Positions 34,370 to 43,239 are shown, counted from the stretch's first letter. The stretch is DNA of 64,000 bases from Paenibacillus chondroitinus NBRC 15376 (GCF_004000765.1 NZ_BILW01000012.1:62001-126000), one strand, 5' to 3'. Numbers and translations: made by a program. The notes: a model not told the origin generated them from the sequence alone.

Positions 34370-34921
34370 TCATCCCTTGATGAGACCCGCAATCTTCTTA
34401 TCCAGTTCTTTTGGCGAAAGCACGTGAATAACCTCACGAACGACGCCATTTTTATCAATCAGAAAACTCGTTGGAATCGCAACAACCCGGTACGCATCCG
34501 CGTTCGTTCCTTGCTTGTCCAACAGCACCGGGAAAGGGTATTTATACGTTTCCACGAACTTTTTGATATTCTCCATTTTATCCCCAGGCGTCACATTCAC
34601 CGCATACAGATCAAACTGTCCTTCGTATTTGTTATATACATTCACCAGATCCGGCGCTTCTTCCTCACACGGACCACACCAGGATGCCCAGAAATTAACG
34701 AGCAAAGGCTTCTCGCGCGGACCACCAATCGTGTACGCCTTTCCATCAAGCCCAGTCAAGGTAAACGCAGGGGCAAGGAAATTCACCTGAGGCGCTTGTT
34801 CTGTTGGCATTAGGGTCTGTTTATTCTTATGCTGGGCGTTTTGATAAATAGCTATCCCGGCTAATACTACGACCAATACAATTACAAAGACATTCTTTTT
34901 CAAAAATGTGTTCACCTCCAT
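34370..34921 (-). CDS. ResA/TlpA-like membrane thiol-disulfide oxidoreductase
   Basis: The 183-residue protein has a signal anchor (VFVIVLVVVLAGIAIYQ) and a TlpA/ResA thioredoxin fold with NFWASWCGPCEEEAPDL (active site WCGPC at about residues 80-84) and the cis-proline loop VVAIPTSFLIDKNG. Members reduce disulfides outside the membrane, for example in apocytochrome c or in spore cortex synthesis; no ccs or cytochrome gene is adjacent. GGAGGTG occurs inside codons 2-3, so translation may start at a TTG at 34903 rather than at the ATG. Confidence 0.88.
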   Translation of the reverse strand: MEVNTFLKKNVFVIVLVVVLAGIAIYQNAQHKNKQTLMPTEQAPQVNFLAPAFTLTGLDGKAYTIGGPREKPLLVNFWASWCGPCEEEAPDLVNVYNKYEGQFDLYAVNVTPGDKMENIKKFVETYKYPFPVLLDKQGTNADAYRVVAIPTSFLIDKNGVVREVIHVLSPKELDKKIAGLIKG

Positions 34922-35036
34922 TGTCTATATTATCTCCAATTCAGCCTAATTTCCAACATCGGCAAATCAACAAAGTATGCTTTCCCCATTTACGGGAAAA
35001 GTAAGTCTACTAATTACTCTGAAAGGAATAATCAAA

Positions 35037-36356
35037 GTGAACAAAGTTGCAATCCCCAACGTCAGGACCAAAAACAGATTTAGCGATCATGCCAGCAACG
35101 ACTCGAACAACGCATCAAACAACAAAACGAACAACAAGTCCAAGGATAAGTCAAGCAAAGGCTCCATATGGGAATACATTGCGTTAGCAACAATTCCTTT
35201 AGTTCTCGTCTTAGGGAATTCCATGCTAGTCCCCATTTTACCCGATCTACAGGAAAAGATGGGCATCTCCCGCTTCCAAAGCTCCCTTGTCATTACACTT
35301 TTCTCGATTGCTGCAGGCATCATTATTCCGGTATCCGGCTATTTGTCCGATCGCTTTACGCGGAAATCCGTCATCATTCCATCGCTTATCGTGTACGGGG
35401 CAGCTGGTGTTCTGGCAGGCTTCGGGGCTGTTTGGCACTCTTACCCCATCCTGATCACTGCACGTGCCATACAAGGCCTTGGAGCGGCCGGTACAGCCCC
35501 TATAGCCATGGCATTAGTCGGCGATCTATACAAAGGCGGAGATGCAAGCAAAGCACTAGGGCTTATAGAAGCTTCCAACGGAGCAGGCAAGGTGGTTAGT
35601 CCGATATTAGGCTCATTACTTGCCATGCTCATCTGGTTTGCCCCTTTTTTCGCGTTTCCGATCTTTTGTGTATTAGCTTTGCTGGCTGTTATTTTCATGA
35701 TTAAAGAACCTCCAAATGAGAAAAAAGCAGAACCTCTTGGCACGTATTTAAAGCAAATCAGAGATATCCTGCGAGAAAAAGGACGTTGGCTTATCCCTGC
35801 CTTTTTCGCCGGTTCGATTACTTTATTCATTCTGTTCGGCGTGCTCTTCTATTTGTCTCAAATCCTAGAAGAAAAACCCTACAGCATTGAAGGAGTCCGC
35901 AAAGGGCTCGTACTGGCCGTCCCCCTGCTTTGCATGGTCATAACATCGTACACAACCGGCGCCAAAATTAAACAAAATGGCACGTTGATGCGATGGTTAA
36001 TGAACATCGGACTGATTCTGATGACAGTCTCCTTAACATTAGCAATTTTTCTCAATACGAACCTGTATGTGTTCATAGGGCTTCTATCGCTTAGCGGAAT
36101 AGGCACAGGGCTCCTGCTCCCCTGTTTAAATACCATGATCACCGGTTCTGTGGAACGCGATCAGCGCGGGATGATCACATCTTTGTACAACAGCCTTCGC
36201 TTTATCGGCGTCGCATTCGGTCCGCCATTATTCGGATGGCTCATGAATATGTCACATAAAACCTTGTTCATAACAGTAGCCTCAATGGCTCTGCTGATGT
36301 TAGTGCTCGTCTTTTTCTGCATCAAACCGAATGAAGAACTGAAGGGAAAAGCATGA
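35037..36356 (+). CDS. MFS drug/metabolite exporter
   Basis: The product is about 439 residues with 12 membrane helices and MFS motif A in the first loop (GYLSDRFTRKSVIIPS). ARAIQGLGAAGTAPIAMALVGD in helix 5 resembles antiporter motif C-type efflux pumps (TetA/DHA-like). GTG at 35037 is preferred as start because AAAGGA lies 9 bases upstream; an ATG at 34977 has no ribosome site. The N-terminal ~50 residues are an Asn/Ser/Lys-rich tail. The JAMM protease gene follows after 44 bases. Substrate unknown. Confidence 0.85.
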   Translation: MNKVAIPNVRTKNRFSDHASNDSNNASNNKTNNKSKDKSSKGSIWEYIALATIPLVLVLGNSMLVPILPDLQEKMGISRFQSSLVITLFSIAAGIIIPVSGYLSDRFTRKSVIIPSLIVYGAAGVLAGFGAVWHSYPILITARAIQGLGAAGTAPIAMALVGDLYKGGDASKALGLIEASNGAGKVVSPILGSLLAMLIWFAPFFAFPIFCVLALLAVIFMIKEPPNEKKAEPLGTYLKQIRDILREKGRWLIPAFFAGSITLFILFGVLFYLSQILEEKPYSIEGVRKGLVLAVPLLCMVITSYTTGAKIKQNGTLMRWLMNIGLILMTVSLTLAIFLNTNLYVFIGLLSLSGIGTGLLLPCLNTMITGSVERDQRGMITSLYNSLRFIGVAFGPPLFGWLMNMSHKTLFITVASMALLMLVLVFFCIKPNEELKGKA

Positions 36357-36400
36357 TATACTAGCCTCAATCTTAGTCTCATTTTAAGGTGGGGGCGCCA

Positions 36401-36826
36401 ATGACCGTATATTTAAAAAAAGAACTCTTCAATCAGCTGCTGCATTTCAGCCGGCAAATGATGCCGGAGGAAGCATGCGGCCTCATATTAGGCAAATCTA
36501 CGAGCCCAAACGAAGAGCTTCTAGCCTCTTCGTTTGTTCCCATGCGGAATTGCTCCTCCCATCCTCGAATTCATTTCGAGTTGGACCCGGCGGAGATGAT
36601 TCCCTATTTAACAAATAACTATAAACCTGTAATTGGCTTATTCCACTCACATCCAACAGCTTCCGCGGTTCCATCCGCCGCGGATTTGCAAACCCTTTGG
36701 CATACGATTCCTACTCATTGGATCCTCTCTTTGATGAACCCAGATACCCCTGAGTTAATGGTTTATCAAATAAAAAAAGCCTCATCAACCGATTATCACA
36801 AACTCGCGTTTGTAATCGGTCAATGA
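36401..36826 (+). CDS. Stand-alone JAMM/MPN+ metalloprotease
   Basis: The 141-residue protein is a complete JAMM domain. The catalytic glutamate is in EEACGLILGK (about residue 24) and the zinc site is FHSHPTASAVPSAAD, exactly the H-x-H-x10-D pattern at about residues 83-96. Bacterial stand-alone members cleave the C-terminus of ubiquitin-like sulfur carriers (CysO, ThiS or MoaD relatives); no such carrier is adjacent. The ATG at 36401 follows GGTGGGGG. Its 3' end overlaps that of the convergent exonuclease gene by 7 bases. Confidence 0.88.
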   Translation: MTVYLKKELFNQLLHFSRQMMPEEACGLILGKSTSPNEELLASSFVPMRNCSSHPRIHFELDPAEMIPYLTNNYKPVIGLFHSHPTASAVPSAADLQTLWHTIPTHWILSLMNPDTPELMVYQIKKASSTDYHKLAFVIGQ

Positions 36827-37554
36827 TGGCTTAAGAGGGCATATAGATCACCCAAAGTATCGACATTTCTAGCTTTGATCTCCTCCATGAATCGGGACCA
36901 CAGCTCCGCTGTCATCAAGGAGTCCTCCAGGGCATGATGACGCTGAGTAACTGGTATATCATAAGCATGAAGCAAAGAATCCAAGCTTAAATTTTTCCTT
37001 TTTGGCATCAGCCACTTCGCAATCATCATCGTATCCAATACACGATGCGACAAACTGACCTTAGAAGTTCGCCAGAGCGCAGAATTCAGAAAGTTTTTAT
37101 CATGTCCGGTTGCATGAGCCACCAAAATTCGCTGCTGGACAAACTCCAGAAAATCGCTCAAAACGCCGATCAATTCAGGCGCATCCGCTACCATCTCATT
37201 CGTAATCCCTGTTAGTTCAACGATGTCTTCTGGAATTTTACGTTTCGGATTTACCATACTATAGAAAGTATGATCCCTCTGAACTTCACCGCCGATAACG
37301 GAGACGCCGCCGAAAGAAATAATTTCATCACCATTATAAGGAGAGAACCCCGTCGTTTCCAAATCAAAAACTACAATTTCCATCGAGTGCAGCGGTATTT
37401 CAAACAGGGAGTCCTTCCGCTGTTCTTTTAACATCGAGCGAATAAAAGCCATCTGCTGGGCACTTTGCACATCAAACATGGAGGTTATAGCCGGTGTCAG
37501 CCCCCCCATTTTGTATAACTGCCACATACGTCCGCCAGGCCGCATATCTTTCAT
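36820..37554 (-). CDS. DnaQ-like 3'-5' exonuclease
   Basis: The 244-residue protein is a DEDDh exonuclease: Exo I in VVFDLETTGFSP (about residue 62), Exo II around VAHATGHDKNFL, and Exo III in RHHALEDSLMTAELW near residue 209. The ~50 residues before the nuclease domain are an N-terminal helical extension. It may act in repair or RNA/DNA trimming; nothing shows it is the replicative epsilon. It is the last gene of the amt-DUF294-exonuclease run, starting 45 bases after the DUF294 gene. Confidence 0.88.
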   Translation of the reverse strand: MKDMRPGGRMWQLYKMGGLTPAITSMFDVQSAQQMAFIRSMLKEQRKDSLFEIPLHSMEIVVFDLETTGFSPYNGDEIISFGGVSVIGGEVQRDHTFYSMVNPKRKIPEDIVELTGITNEMVADAPELIGVLSDFLEFVQQRILVAHATGHDKNFLNSALWRTSKVSLSHRVLDTMMIAKWLMPKRKNLSLDSLLHAYDIPVTQRHHALEDSLMTAELWSRFMEEIKARNVDTLGDLYALLSHH

Positions 37555-37599
37555 CTCAACTCACCTCTCCAACACAAGAAAAAATGCATTCCGATCCAT

Positions 37600-38682
37600 C
37601 TAACCCTTTTCTCTCTCTATGTGTGAAACAATCGACCTTTTGACATACTTTTGCAGTTCAATCCCGGCACGTAAACTTTGCTTCAATTCCTGTTTGACTT
37701 CCTTGGTTAATTGATCAGCTGCCAGCCTCCCGCGGCTTGTGTACATCTCATTTTCCAATTGGAAAGGCGTCAAATCCCTGAGCTTAAGTGCTACGCAAAA
37801 TGCCTCTAACCACTCATCAGCTAATTGATCTGGTATAAAACCACTTTCCTTTAGAGACTTTATCCTTTGCAGCGTGGATGAGTGCATGATTCCAGCTTGA
37901 ATAGCGAGTAGGCGTATACCATTCACGATAGGAATATAAGCGCCATATTTGATATCAAAACCACCAGCATCTTCGCCGTACCTCTCCGTAATCAACTGAC
38001 CAAAGACACCTAACGATATTTTGTGGTGGAGCGTATTCGATAATAAATCGTTCAGAATGCCCGAGTTCTCCCGAACATAGGTTAAAAACGTATCCTTCAG
38101 TTGATCGACTAAATTTTGCGATCCGTATATACACCGCATATCCGCCATAATAAGCAGGTACCGGATATTTTCCCACTCCGGTTCCCGCAGCCATTCCAGC
38201 ATCATTTGGGTATACTCTGATAACGACTTACGCCATTGTATATTGCTAGATACAACATTACCTTCACACGGCGGGTATCCTAACGCGTCTAGACCTTTCA
38301 AGATGCAATCAACCAATTTAATGAAGTATTCTTCTACTTCTTCCTTTGGATGCTGATCGCTTTCCGCATATACAAGCCCGTTGTCCTGATCGCTCCAAAG
38401 CGTTTGTTCACTTCGCCCTCCGCTACCGTACAGGATAAAAGCATACGGCACAGGCGGTCTCCCAAAGCCTTCATCTTCTAAAATGTGTTCAGCAAGCTCG
38501 ATCGTTCTTTGTATAAAAGCATCGTGAACAGCGTTCACTTTTCGACCTAATTCCGGTGTATGAGAGAAAAGGAGATGCTCCCGAAACATCTCATGCACCT
38601 GATCTCTGGTTATTCGCATCTCATCGAACTGTTCCGATAGATAGATACGCTCCAGGATCTGTTCCATTGAGAGATGTTTCAT
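37600..38682 (-). CDS. DUF294-type nucleotidyltransferase (GlnD-like)
   Basis: The 360-residue protein contains a nucleotidyltransferase core with YGSGGRSEQTLWSDQDNGLVY at about residues 84-104; the GSxGRxEQ and SDQD elements match the DUF294/GlnD/GlnE type. The C-terminal ~140 residues are the helical DUF294_C substrate-binding domain. In other bacteria the same core is fused to CBS domains; here they are absent. It starts 38 bases after the ammonium transporter stop, so it is likely co-expressed. A role in nucleotidylylating a nitrogen-signal protein is an inference from context. Confidence 0.85.
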   Translation of the reverse strand: MKHLSMEQILERIYLSEQFDEMRITRDQVHEMFREHLLFSHTPELGRKVNAVHDAFIQRTIELAEHILEDEGFGRPPVPYAFILYGSGGRSEQTLWSDQDNGLVYAESDQHPKEEVEEYFIKLVDCILKGLDALGYPPCEGNVVSSNIQWRKSLSEYTQMMLEWLREPEWENIRYLLIMADMRCIYGSQNLVDQLKDTFLTYVRENSGILNDLLSNTLHHKISLGVFGQLITERYGEDAGGFDIKYGAYIPIVNGIRLLAIQAGIMHSSTLQRIKSLKESGFIPDQLADEWLEAFCVALKLRDLTPFQLENEMYTSRGRLAADQLTKEVKQELKQSLRAGIELQKYVKRSIVSHIEREKG

Positions 38683-38720
38683 GTTGCATCCCCTTTGCCC
38701 AAGTAAAAAGTTAAGTGATT

Positions 38721-40106
38721 TTAAACGGACACGCCGTTTTGAGCTGCTTTTTTCATTTGCTCTGGGTAACCGTATGAACCATGTTCAGACAAGTCCAGAC
38801 CAATGATTTCTTCTTCTTCTGTTACACGCAGACCAACTGTAGCTTTAAGAATTCCTAAGATAATGAAGGATAAAACAAGTACGAATGCCAATGCTCCGAA
38901 AACGCCAAGCGCTTGAATACCTAGTTGGTGCAAACCGCCTCCGTAGAATAACCCCGCGCCACCGACACCAACTTTAGCCGAAAGATCAGGAGTTGCGAAC
39001 AGACCCGTGGAAAGCGTACCCCAGATACCAGCGATACCATGTACAGAGAAAGCGTAGATCGGATCGTCAATACCAGCTTTTTCAAACCATTGCGCCGTGA
39101 AGAAAGTTACAATACCTGCTACCGCACCGATAACAATCGCAGCCCAAGTATCTACGAACGCACACGCTGCTGTAATTGCAACAAGGGCTGCAAGAACACC
39201 ATTCAACATGCTAGGAATATCCGCTTTACCAAAGTACATCCAGGAAATGATCAGTGCAGCAACACCACCAGCCGCAGCAGCCATGTTCGTTGTCAAAGCG
39301 ATGTAACCGAAGAATCCATCCCCCATTGCACTTAGCGTACTACCTGGGTTGAATCCGAACCAACCGATCCAAAGAATGATAACACCGAGAACAGACAACA
39401 CTTGGTTATGACCAGGAATCAGATTTGGCGTTTTATCTTTATTATATTTGCCAATCCGTGGTTTTAACAAGATCGTAGCTACCAGAGCTGCTGTCGCACC
39501 TTGTAAGTGAACGACCGTTGAACCGGCGAAATCTTGCATACCAAGCTTACTCAACCAGCCGCCACCCCATACCCAGTGAGCAACGATTGGATAAATCACG
39601 ACAGTGAACAAAATTCCGAAGATAAAGTAAACCGGAAGCTTCGCTCTTTCTGCGAATCCACCCCAAGCAATCGCCAAGGATACACCTGCGAAAGCCAGTT
39701 GGAATAAGAATTTGATTCCGATCGGTACGTCAGAAGCAGATAACGCCCCGAATGCCGCTGTAGCTTGATCTTCCAAGCCAGTAACGAAGAACCCTGTTGT
39801 TCCGAAGAAGGCATTGCCATCACCGAAGGCGAAACCGAAGCCAACAGCCCAGAATGCAATGGCACATAGTCCGAAGGTTAAGATTGTTTTACCGGCTACG
39901 TGACCGGCATTTTTCATTCTAGTCGACCCTGCTTCTAATAAGGCGAAACCAGCTTGCATGAAGATAACTAAAATTGCGGCTAACATGACCCAAACGGCAT
40001 CGATTGCACTTTGCAATTGGGGAACTGTCGCTTCATCTGCAGCAAATGCGAGAGTAGGGAACAGCAGGGCCATGACACCAAAAGCTAACAACAACTTCTT
40101 AACCAT
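38721..40106 (-). CDS. amt: Ammonium transporter
   Basis: The 461-residue protein has a cleaved signal peptide (residues 1-22) and 11 membrane helices. Amt hallmarks are MKNAGHVAGKTILTFGLCAIAFWAVG, DFAGSTVVHLQGATAALVA (twin-His region), and FSVHGIAGIWGTLSTGLFA. It conducts ammonium inward across the membrane. Its C-terminus has the EEEEIIGLDLSEHGSYGYPE sequence that interacts with PII proteins in other Amts, but no glnK/glnB gene follows; a DUF294 protein does. A GlnR/TnrA-type box lies just downstream of its promoter. Confidence 0.95.
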   Translation of the reverse strand: MVKKLLLAFGVMALLFPTLAFAADEATVPQLQSAIDAVWVMLAAILVIFMQAGFALLEAGSTRMKNAGHVAGKTILTFGLCAIAFWAVGFGFAFGDGNAFFGTTGFFVTGLEDQATAAFGALSASDVPIGIKFLFQLAFAGVSLAIAWGGFAERAKLPVYFIFGILFTVVIYPIVAHWVWGGGWLSKLGMQDFAGSTVVHLQGATAALVATILLKPRIGKYNKDKTPNLIPGHNQVLSVLGVIILWIGWFGFNPGSTLSAMGDGFFGYIALTTNMAAAAGGVAALIISWMYFGKADIPSMLNGVLAALVAITAACAFVDTWAAIVIGAVAGIVTFFTAQWFEKAGIDDPIYAFSVHGIAGIWGTLSTGLFATPDLSAKVGVGGAGLFYGGGLHQLGIQALGVFGALAFVLVLSFIILGILKATVGLRVTEEEEIIGLDLSEHGSYGYPEQMKKAAQNGVSV

Positions 40107-40123
40107 ACGACCACTTCCTTTAA

Positions 40124-40140
40124 TGTTAGATTAAATAACA
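40124..40140. promoter_or_regulatory. GlnR/TnrA-type box
   Basis: TGTTAGATTAAATAACA fits TGTNA-N7-TNACA exactly. It lies between the amt promoter (-10 at 40162-40167) and the amt ATG (40106), about 15-31 bases downstream of the expected start of transcription, a position that suggests repression. Confidence 0.7.
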
Positions 40141-40161
40141 TATAATGAAACTCTTAATGTC

Positions 40162-40190
40162 ATTATATACAGGTTATATGGGTTTGACAA
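40162..40190 (-). promoter_or_regulatory. Sigma-A promoter for amt
   Basis: The minus strand has TTGTCA (40190-40185), a 17-base spacer and TATAAT (40167-40162). Of the rest of the 310-base gap between amt and the MerR gene, I see only the MerR promoter and AT-rich sequence. Confidence 0.75.
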
Positions 40191-40335
40191 TAGGATTTTC
40201 TCTAAAAAAATGAAAAAAACGAAAAATAACCTGACATCGAACAGGCATAATTCGTGTTTTCATTAATTTTTTGTGAAAAATGTGAAGATTCCTACCTTTG
40301 AACCCTCGTCAGGTATGATAGCATAAGCATCACGT

Positions 40336-40365
40336 TTGACTGTACGGTTTGTAATCAGGTATCAT
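40336..40365 (+). promoter_or_regulatory. Possible promoter for the MerR-family gene
   Basis: TTGACT (40336-40341), an 18-base spacer and TATCAT (40360-40365) lie about 50 bases before the MerR start at 40418. Confidence 0.5.
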
Positions 40366-40417
40366 TATTATATAGAAGGAATTTATTATATGACATTGGA
40401 GTAGAGGTGAATGAAAC

Positions 40418-40858
40418 ATGGAAAATGAGAAGCTATATAAAATCGGGGAACTTGCCAAACTTGCCGATGTTAGTTCTCGAACCATTGATTACTACACCAA
40501 GCTTAACTTGATCGAGCCTGAGAAAAGATCCGATACGAACTACCGACTTTATAGCGATGAAACTTTGAATCGACTTAAACGTATTGAAACTATGAAGAAC
40601 GAGAAATATACCCTAGAGGAGATCAAAGCAAACTTACAGCAATGGAGCAAGGTATCCCAAGATGACACAGTGAGAGATAAGCTGACATCAATTCAGCTTC
40701 ATCTTGAACAGTTAATGAAGGAAGCCAAAGAACTTGGGCCTATTATCCAACAGCTGAAGCCAAATCAGCTCAAAAAGCTCTATCGCATCCTAACGCAACC
40801 AACCGCAGCATGCATTGAAGCATTAATTGTTCTTCTAGGTAAAAATCCGTTCTCATAA
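40418..40858 (+). CDS. MerR-family transcriptional regulator
   Basis: The 146-residue protein has a MerR winged helix at the N-terminus (YKIGELAKLADVSSRTIDYYTKLNLIEPEKR, YRLYSDETLNRLKRIE) and a coiled-coil dimerisation helix at about 85-115. No cysteine pair or drug-binding domain follows, so the signal is unknown. Although divergent from amt, it lacks features of GlnR/TnrA and I do not assign it to nitrogen control. The zinc metallopeptidase gene follows after 21 bases. Confidence 0.88.
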   Translation: MENEKLYKIGELAKLADVSSRTIDYYTKLNLIEPEKRSDTNYRLYSDETLNRLKRIETMKNEKYTLEEIKANLQQWSKVSQDDTVRDKLTSIQLHLEQLMKEAKELGPIIQQLKPNQLKKLYRILTQPTAACIEALIVLLGKNPFS

Positions 40859-40879
40859 CGAATTACGGAGGCATGTGAA

Positions 40880-41572
40880 ATGTTATTTTTTCACCCAATG
40901 GATTTTCTCATTATTATTGCATTCGCTCTTTCTTTGTGGGCTTCGTTCAGAGTTCGCGGAACATTCAACAAATGGTCCAGTGTCCCTGTCTACTCAGGTA
41001 TGACAGGCGCCCAGGCCGCACGTCGGATGCTGGATGCCAACGGGCTCTATGATGTCCCTGTTGAAGCCGTACGAGGCACGTTAACAGACCACTACGACCC
41101 GACAGCTAGAGTTGTTCGATTATCAGAGCCCGTCTATTATGAAAGCTCCATATCAGCCGTTTCCGTCGCCTGTCACGAAGTTGGGCATGCGATTCAACAC
41201 AAAGTACATTATCCTATGCTCGTTGCACGACATTACATGTTCCCTGTCGTAAATTTTGCATCCGGCGTAGCTCCACTTCTAATATTAGCGGGGTTCTTGT
41301 TCCAACAGATTCCATGGCTTCTTGGTCTGGGCATTATCTTTTTCGCAGCAGCCGTCGCCTTCCAACTGGTTACCTTGCCGGTTGAGTTCAACGCCAGCTC
41401 CAGAGCCCGTGATTTGATGGTTTCCGAGGGATTCATCTCCAATCAGGAAGAACGCGGAGTAGCCAAGGTCCTTAATGCAGCTGCACTTACTTATGTCGCC
41501 GCAGCGTTAATCTCCGTGCTTGAGCTACTGAAATATATCATGATATTTACAGGTCGGAACAACGACGATTAA
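40880..41572 (+). CDS. Membrane zinc metallopeptidase (YugP-like)
   Basis: The 230-residue protein has an N-terminal membrane helix, a protease core with SVACHEVGHAIQHK (HExxH-type, about residues 96-109), and C-terminal helices (FASGVAPLLILAGFLFQQIP, LGLGIIFFAAAVAFQLVTLP). This is the Zn_peptidase_2 family; substrates are unknown. The motif EFNASSRARDLMVSEG after the helices is family-typical and includes the likely third zinc ligand. It is downstream of the MerR gene and probably co-transcribed. Confidence 0.9.
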   Translation: MLFFHPMDFLIIIAFALSLWASFRVRGTFNKWSSVPVYSGMTGAQAARRMLDANGLYDVPVEAVRGTLTDHYDPTARVVRLSEPVYYESSISAVSVACHEVGHAIQHKVHYPMLVARHYMFPVVNFASGVAPLLILAGFLFQQIPWLLGLGIIFFAAAVAFQLVTLPVEFNASSRARDLMVSEGFISNQEERGVAKVLNAAALTYVAAALISVLELLKYIMIFTGRNNDD

Positions 41573-41575
41573 TAC

Positions 41576-41628
41576 AAAAAGCTCTCCATGGCGTTGCAGC
41601 GTAAGCAGCACACGGGAGAGCTTTTATT
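41576..41628. terminator. Bidirectional terminator between YugP-like and LysR genes
   Basis: AAAAAGCTCTCC and GGAGAGCTTTTA flank a 27-base loop that itself has pairing potential; A/T tails exist on both strands. Confidence 0.75.
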
Positions 41629-42511
41629 ATTGGAAATATTCTTGCAGAAAGCGTCTGAACACTTCAGCTACCAATGGAAGCTTTTCACCTTTCCGGCTTA
41701 TCAAACCTACTGTACGCGTTACTTGCGGATCGGTAACACGGATTTTGGCAGGCTGCATCTGACCGCCTTCAATCAGCGCCATCGCAGGCAGCAAACTGAC
41801 CCCCATGCCCGCGGCAACGAGACCACGAATGGTATCCGTCTCTTCCCCCTCGAATTCGATTTTCGGAACGAAACCAGCCTTCAAGCATGCCTCCATGACA
41901 ATAGAACGCAGCGTGTACTCTTCACTAAACATAACAAAGTTCTCATGTTTAAGCTGCTCAAGACGAATCGACGTATAATCAGCCAGGATATGATTGGCCG
42001 GAATAATCGCATATAATTCTTCCGTCAGCAGTAATTCCCCTGTCACATGCTCATGGGACTCTGGAAATGGCGAAATAAAAGCGAGGTCGATCTCACCTTT
42101 CGTAACATCTCGAATCAAAGACGTGTACGTCCCTTGGCGAAGCCGAAATTTCACATTAGGATGATCCTTCTTAAATGAGGCAACAACAGCTGGGAGTAAA
42201 TTAATAACCAAGCTGTGCGGGAAACCAATACGAATTTCCCCCGCCTCCGGATCGAGAAATTCATGCATCTCACCAACGGCGCGCTCCAGATCCGTCAATA
42301 TCCCCTCGATGCGGCTTAAAAATAAATGACCAACCGAGGTCAGATGCAGGTTACGCCCTTTTTGAACAAATAAATTCACGCCAAGCTCTTCTTCTAACAG
42401 ATGAATTTGGCGGCTAACAGCGGACTGAGCCACATGCATTTCTTCTGCCGCTTGAGTCACGTGCTGCTTCCTTGCAACTTTCACAAAATACTGCAATTGT
42501 CTTAATTCCAC
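41627..42511 (-). CDS. LysR-family regulator (GltC-like)
   Basis: The 294-residue protein has a winged HTH (MELRQLQYFVKVARKQHV, HVAQSAVSRQIHLLEEELGV) and a LysR effector domain (IRIGFPHSLVINLLPAVV, GLVAAGMGVSLLPAM). The overall sequence resembles B. subtilis GltC, but it sits divergently from tpx, not from glutamate synthase genes, so the target is open. LysR proteins usually control the divergent gene, which would be thiol peroxidase here. The 160-base gap holds the tpx promoter. Confidence 0.88.
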   Translation of the reverse strand: MELRQLQYFVKVARKQHVTQAAEEMHVAQSAVSRQIHLLEEELGVNLFVQKGRNLHLTSVGHLFLSRIEGILTDLERAVGEMHEFLDPEAGEIRIGFPHSLVINLLPAVVASFKKDHPNVKFRLRQGTYTSLIRDVTKGEIDLAFISPFPESHEHVTGELLLTEELYAIIPANHILADYTSIRLEQLKHENFVMFSEEYTLRSIVMEACLKAGFVPKIEFEGEETDTIRGLVAAGMGVSLLPAMALIEGGQMQPAKIRVTDPQVTRTVGLISRKGEKLPLVAEVFRRFLQEYFQ

Positions 42512-42595
42512 TTGGATGAATCCCCCGACTTTTCTTACAGGATTACGAATCTGTCAACATTTTATGCATTTAAATTATAGCCTCACAGCTTCAAT

Positions 42596-42625
42596 TGGAC
42601 AACCTAACTTCAAAAAGCTTATAAT
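42596..42625 (+). promoter_or_regulatory. Promoter for tpx
   Basis: TGGACA (42596-42601), an 18-base spacer and TATAAT (42620-42625) lie 47 bases before the tpx ATG. They are in the gap shared with the LysR gene. Confidence 0.55.
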
Positions 42626-42671
42626 GAAAAAGTTGTTAAATTGCATGGAAATCAAAGGAGGAACTGTTCAA

Positions 42672-43190
42672 ATGGCTCAAGACCGTACTGGTGTTGCTAC
42701 AATCAAAGGCAATCCGATCACCTTGGTGGGACCTGAAATTAAAGTAGGTGACAAAGCACCTAACTTCACTGTGAACAAAGACTTGATGACACAAGTAACC
42801 TTGGCAGATTATGCTGGTAAAGTAAAGCTGATCAGCGTAGTTCCATCCTTGGACACAGGTGTTTGTGACGCACAAACTCGCCGCTTCAATGAAGAAGCAG
42901 CTGGCCTAGGTGACAATGTCACTGTACTGACAATTAGCGTTGATCTTCCTTTCGCACAATCCCGTTGGTGCGGAGCAGCTGGAATCGACAAAGTTATCAC
43001 TTTGTCCGATTACAAAACAAAATCCTTCGGTGAAGCATATGGCGTATTGATCAAAGAGCTTCAACTTGATATGCGTTCAATCTTCGTTATCGACGCTAAC
43101 GACACCGTTCAATACGTGGAATACCTGGGCGAAATGACAGCTCACCCTAACTATGAAGCAGCTGTAGCAGCTGTTAAAAAATTAATTTAA
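42672..43190 (+). CDS. tpx: Thiol peroxidase
   Basis: The 172-residue atypical 2-Cys peroxiredoxin has the peroxidatic cysteine in LDTGVCDAQTRRF (about residue 60) and the resolving cysteine in QSRWCGAAG (about residue 94), with VGDKAPNFTV near the start. It reduces peroxides using thioredoxin in the cytosol. The ATG at 42672 is preceded by AAAGGAGGAACTGTTCAA, so the longer opening upstream is not used. A LysR gene is divergent and a strong terminator follows. Confidence 0.95.
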   Translation: MAQDRTGVATIKGNPITLVGPEIKVGDKAPNFTVNKDLMTQVTLADYAGKVKLISVVPSLDTGVCDAQTRRFNEEAAGLGDNVTVLTISVDLPFAQSRWCGAAGIDKVITLSDYKTKSFGEAYGVLIKELQLDMRSIFVIDANDTVQYVEYLGEMTAHPNYEAAVAAVKKLI

Positions 43191-43201
43191 TAGAAACAAA
43201 T

Positions 43202-43239
43202 AAAACAGCAAGGAGGCCAAGCTTCCCTGCTGTTTTTAT
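43202..43239. terminator. Bidirectional terminator after tpx
   Basis: AAAACAGCA pairs with TGCTGTTTT, extended by GGA/TCC, with T5 on the plus strand. It also ends the convergent DUF1499-like gene. Confidence 0.85.

Noticed and set aside
40418-40858. MerR-family gene considered as GlnR/TnrA
   Set aside because: Its sequence lacks GlnR/TnrA hallmarks beyond the general MerR fold; adjacency to amt alone is not enough.
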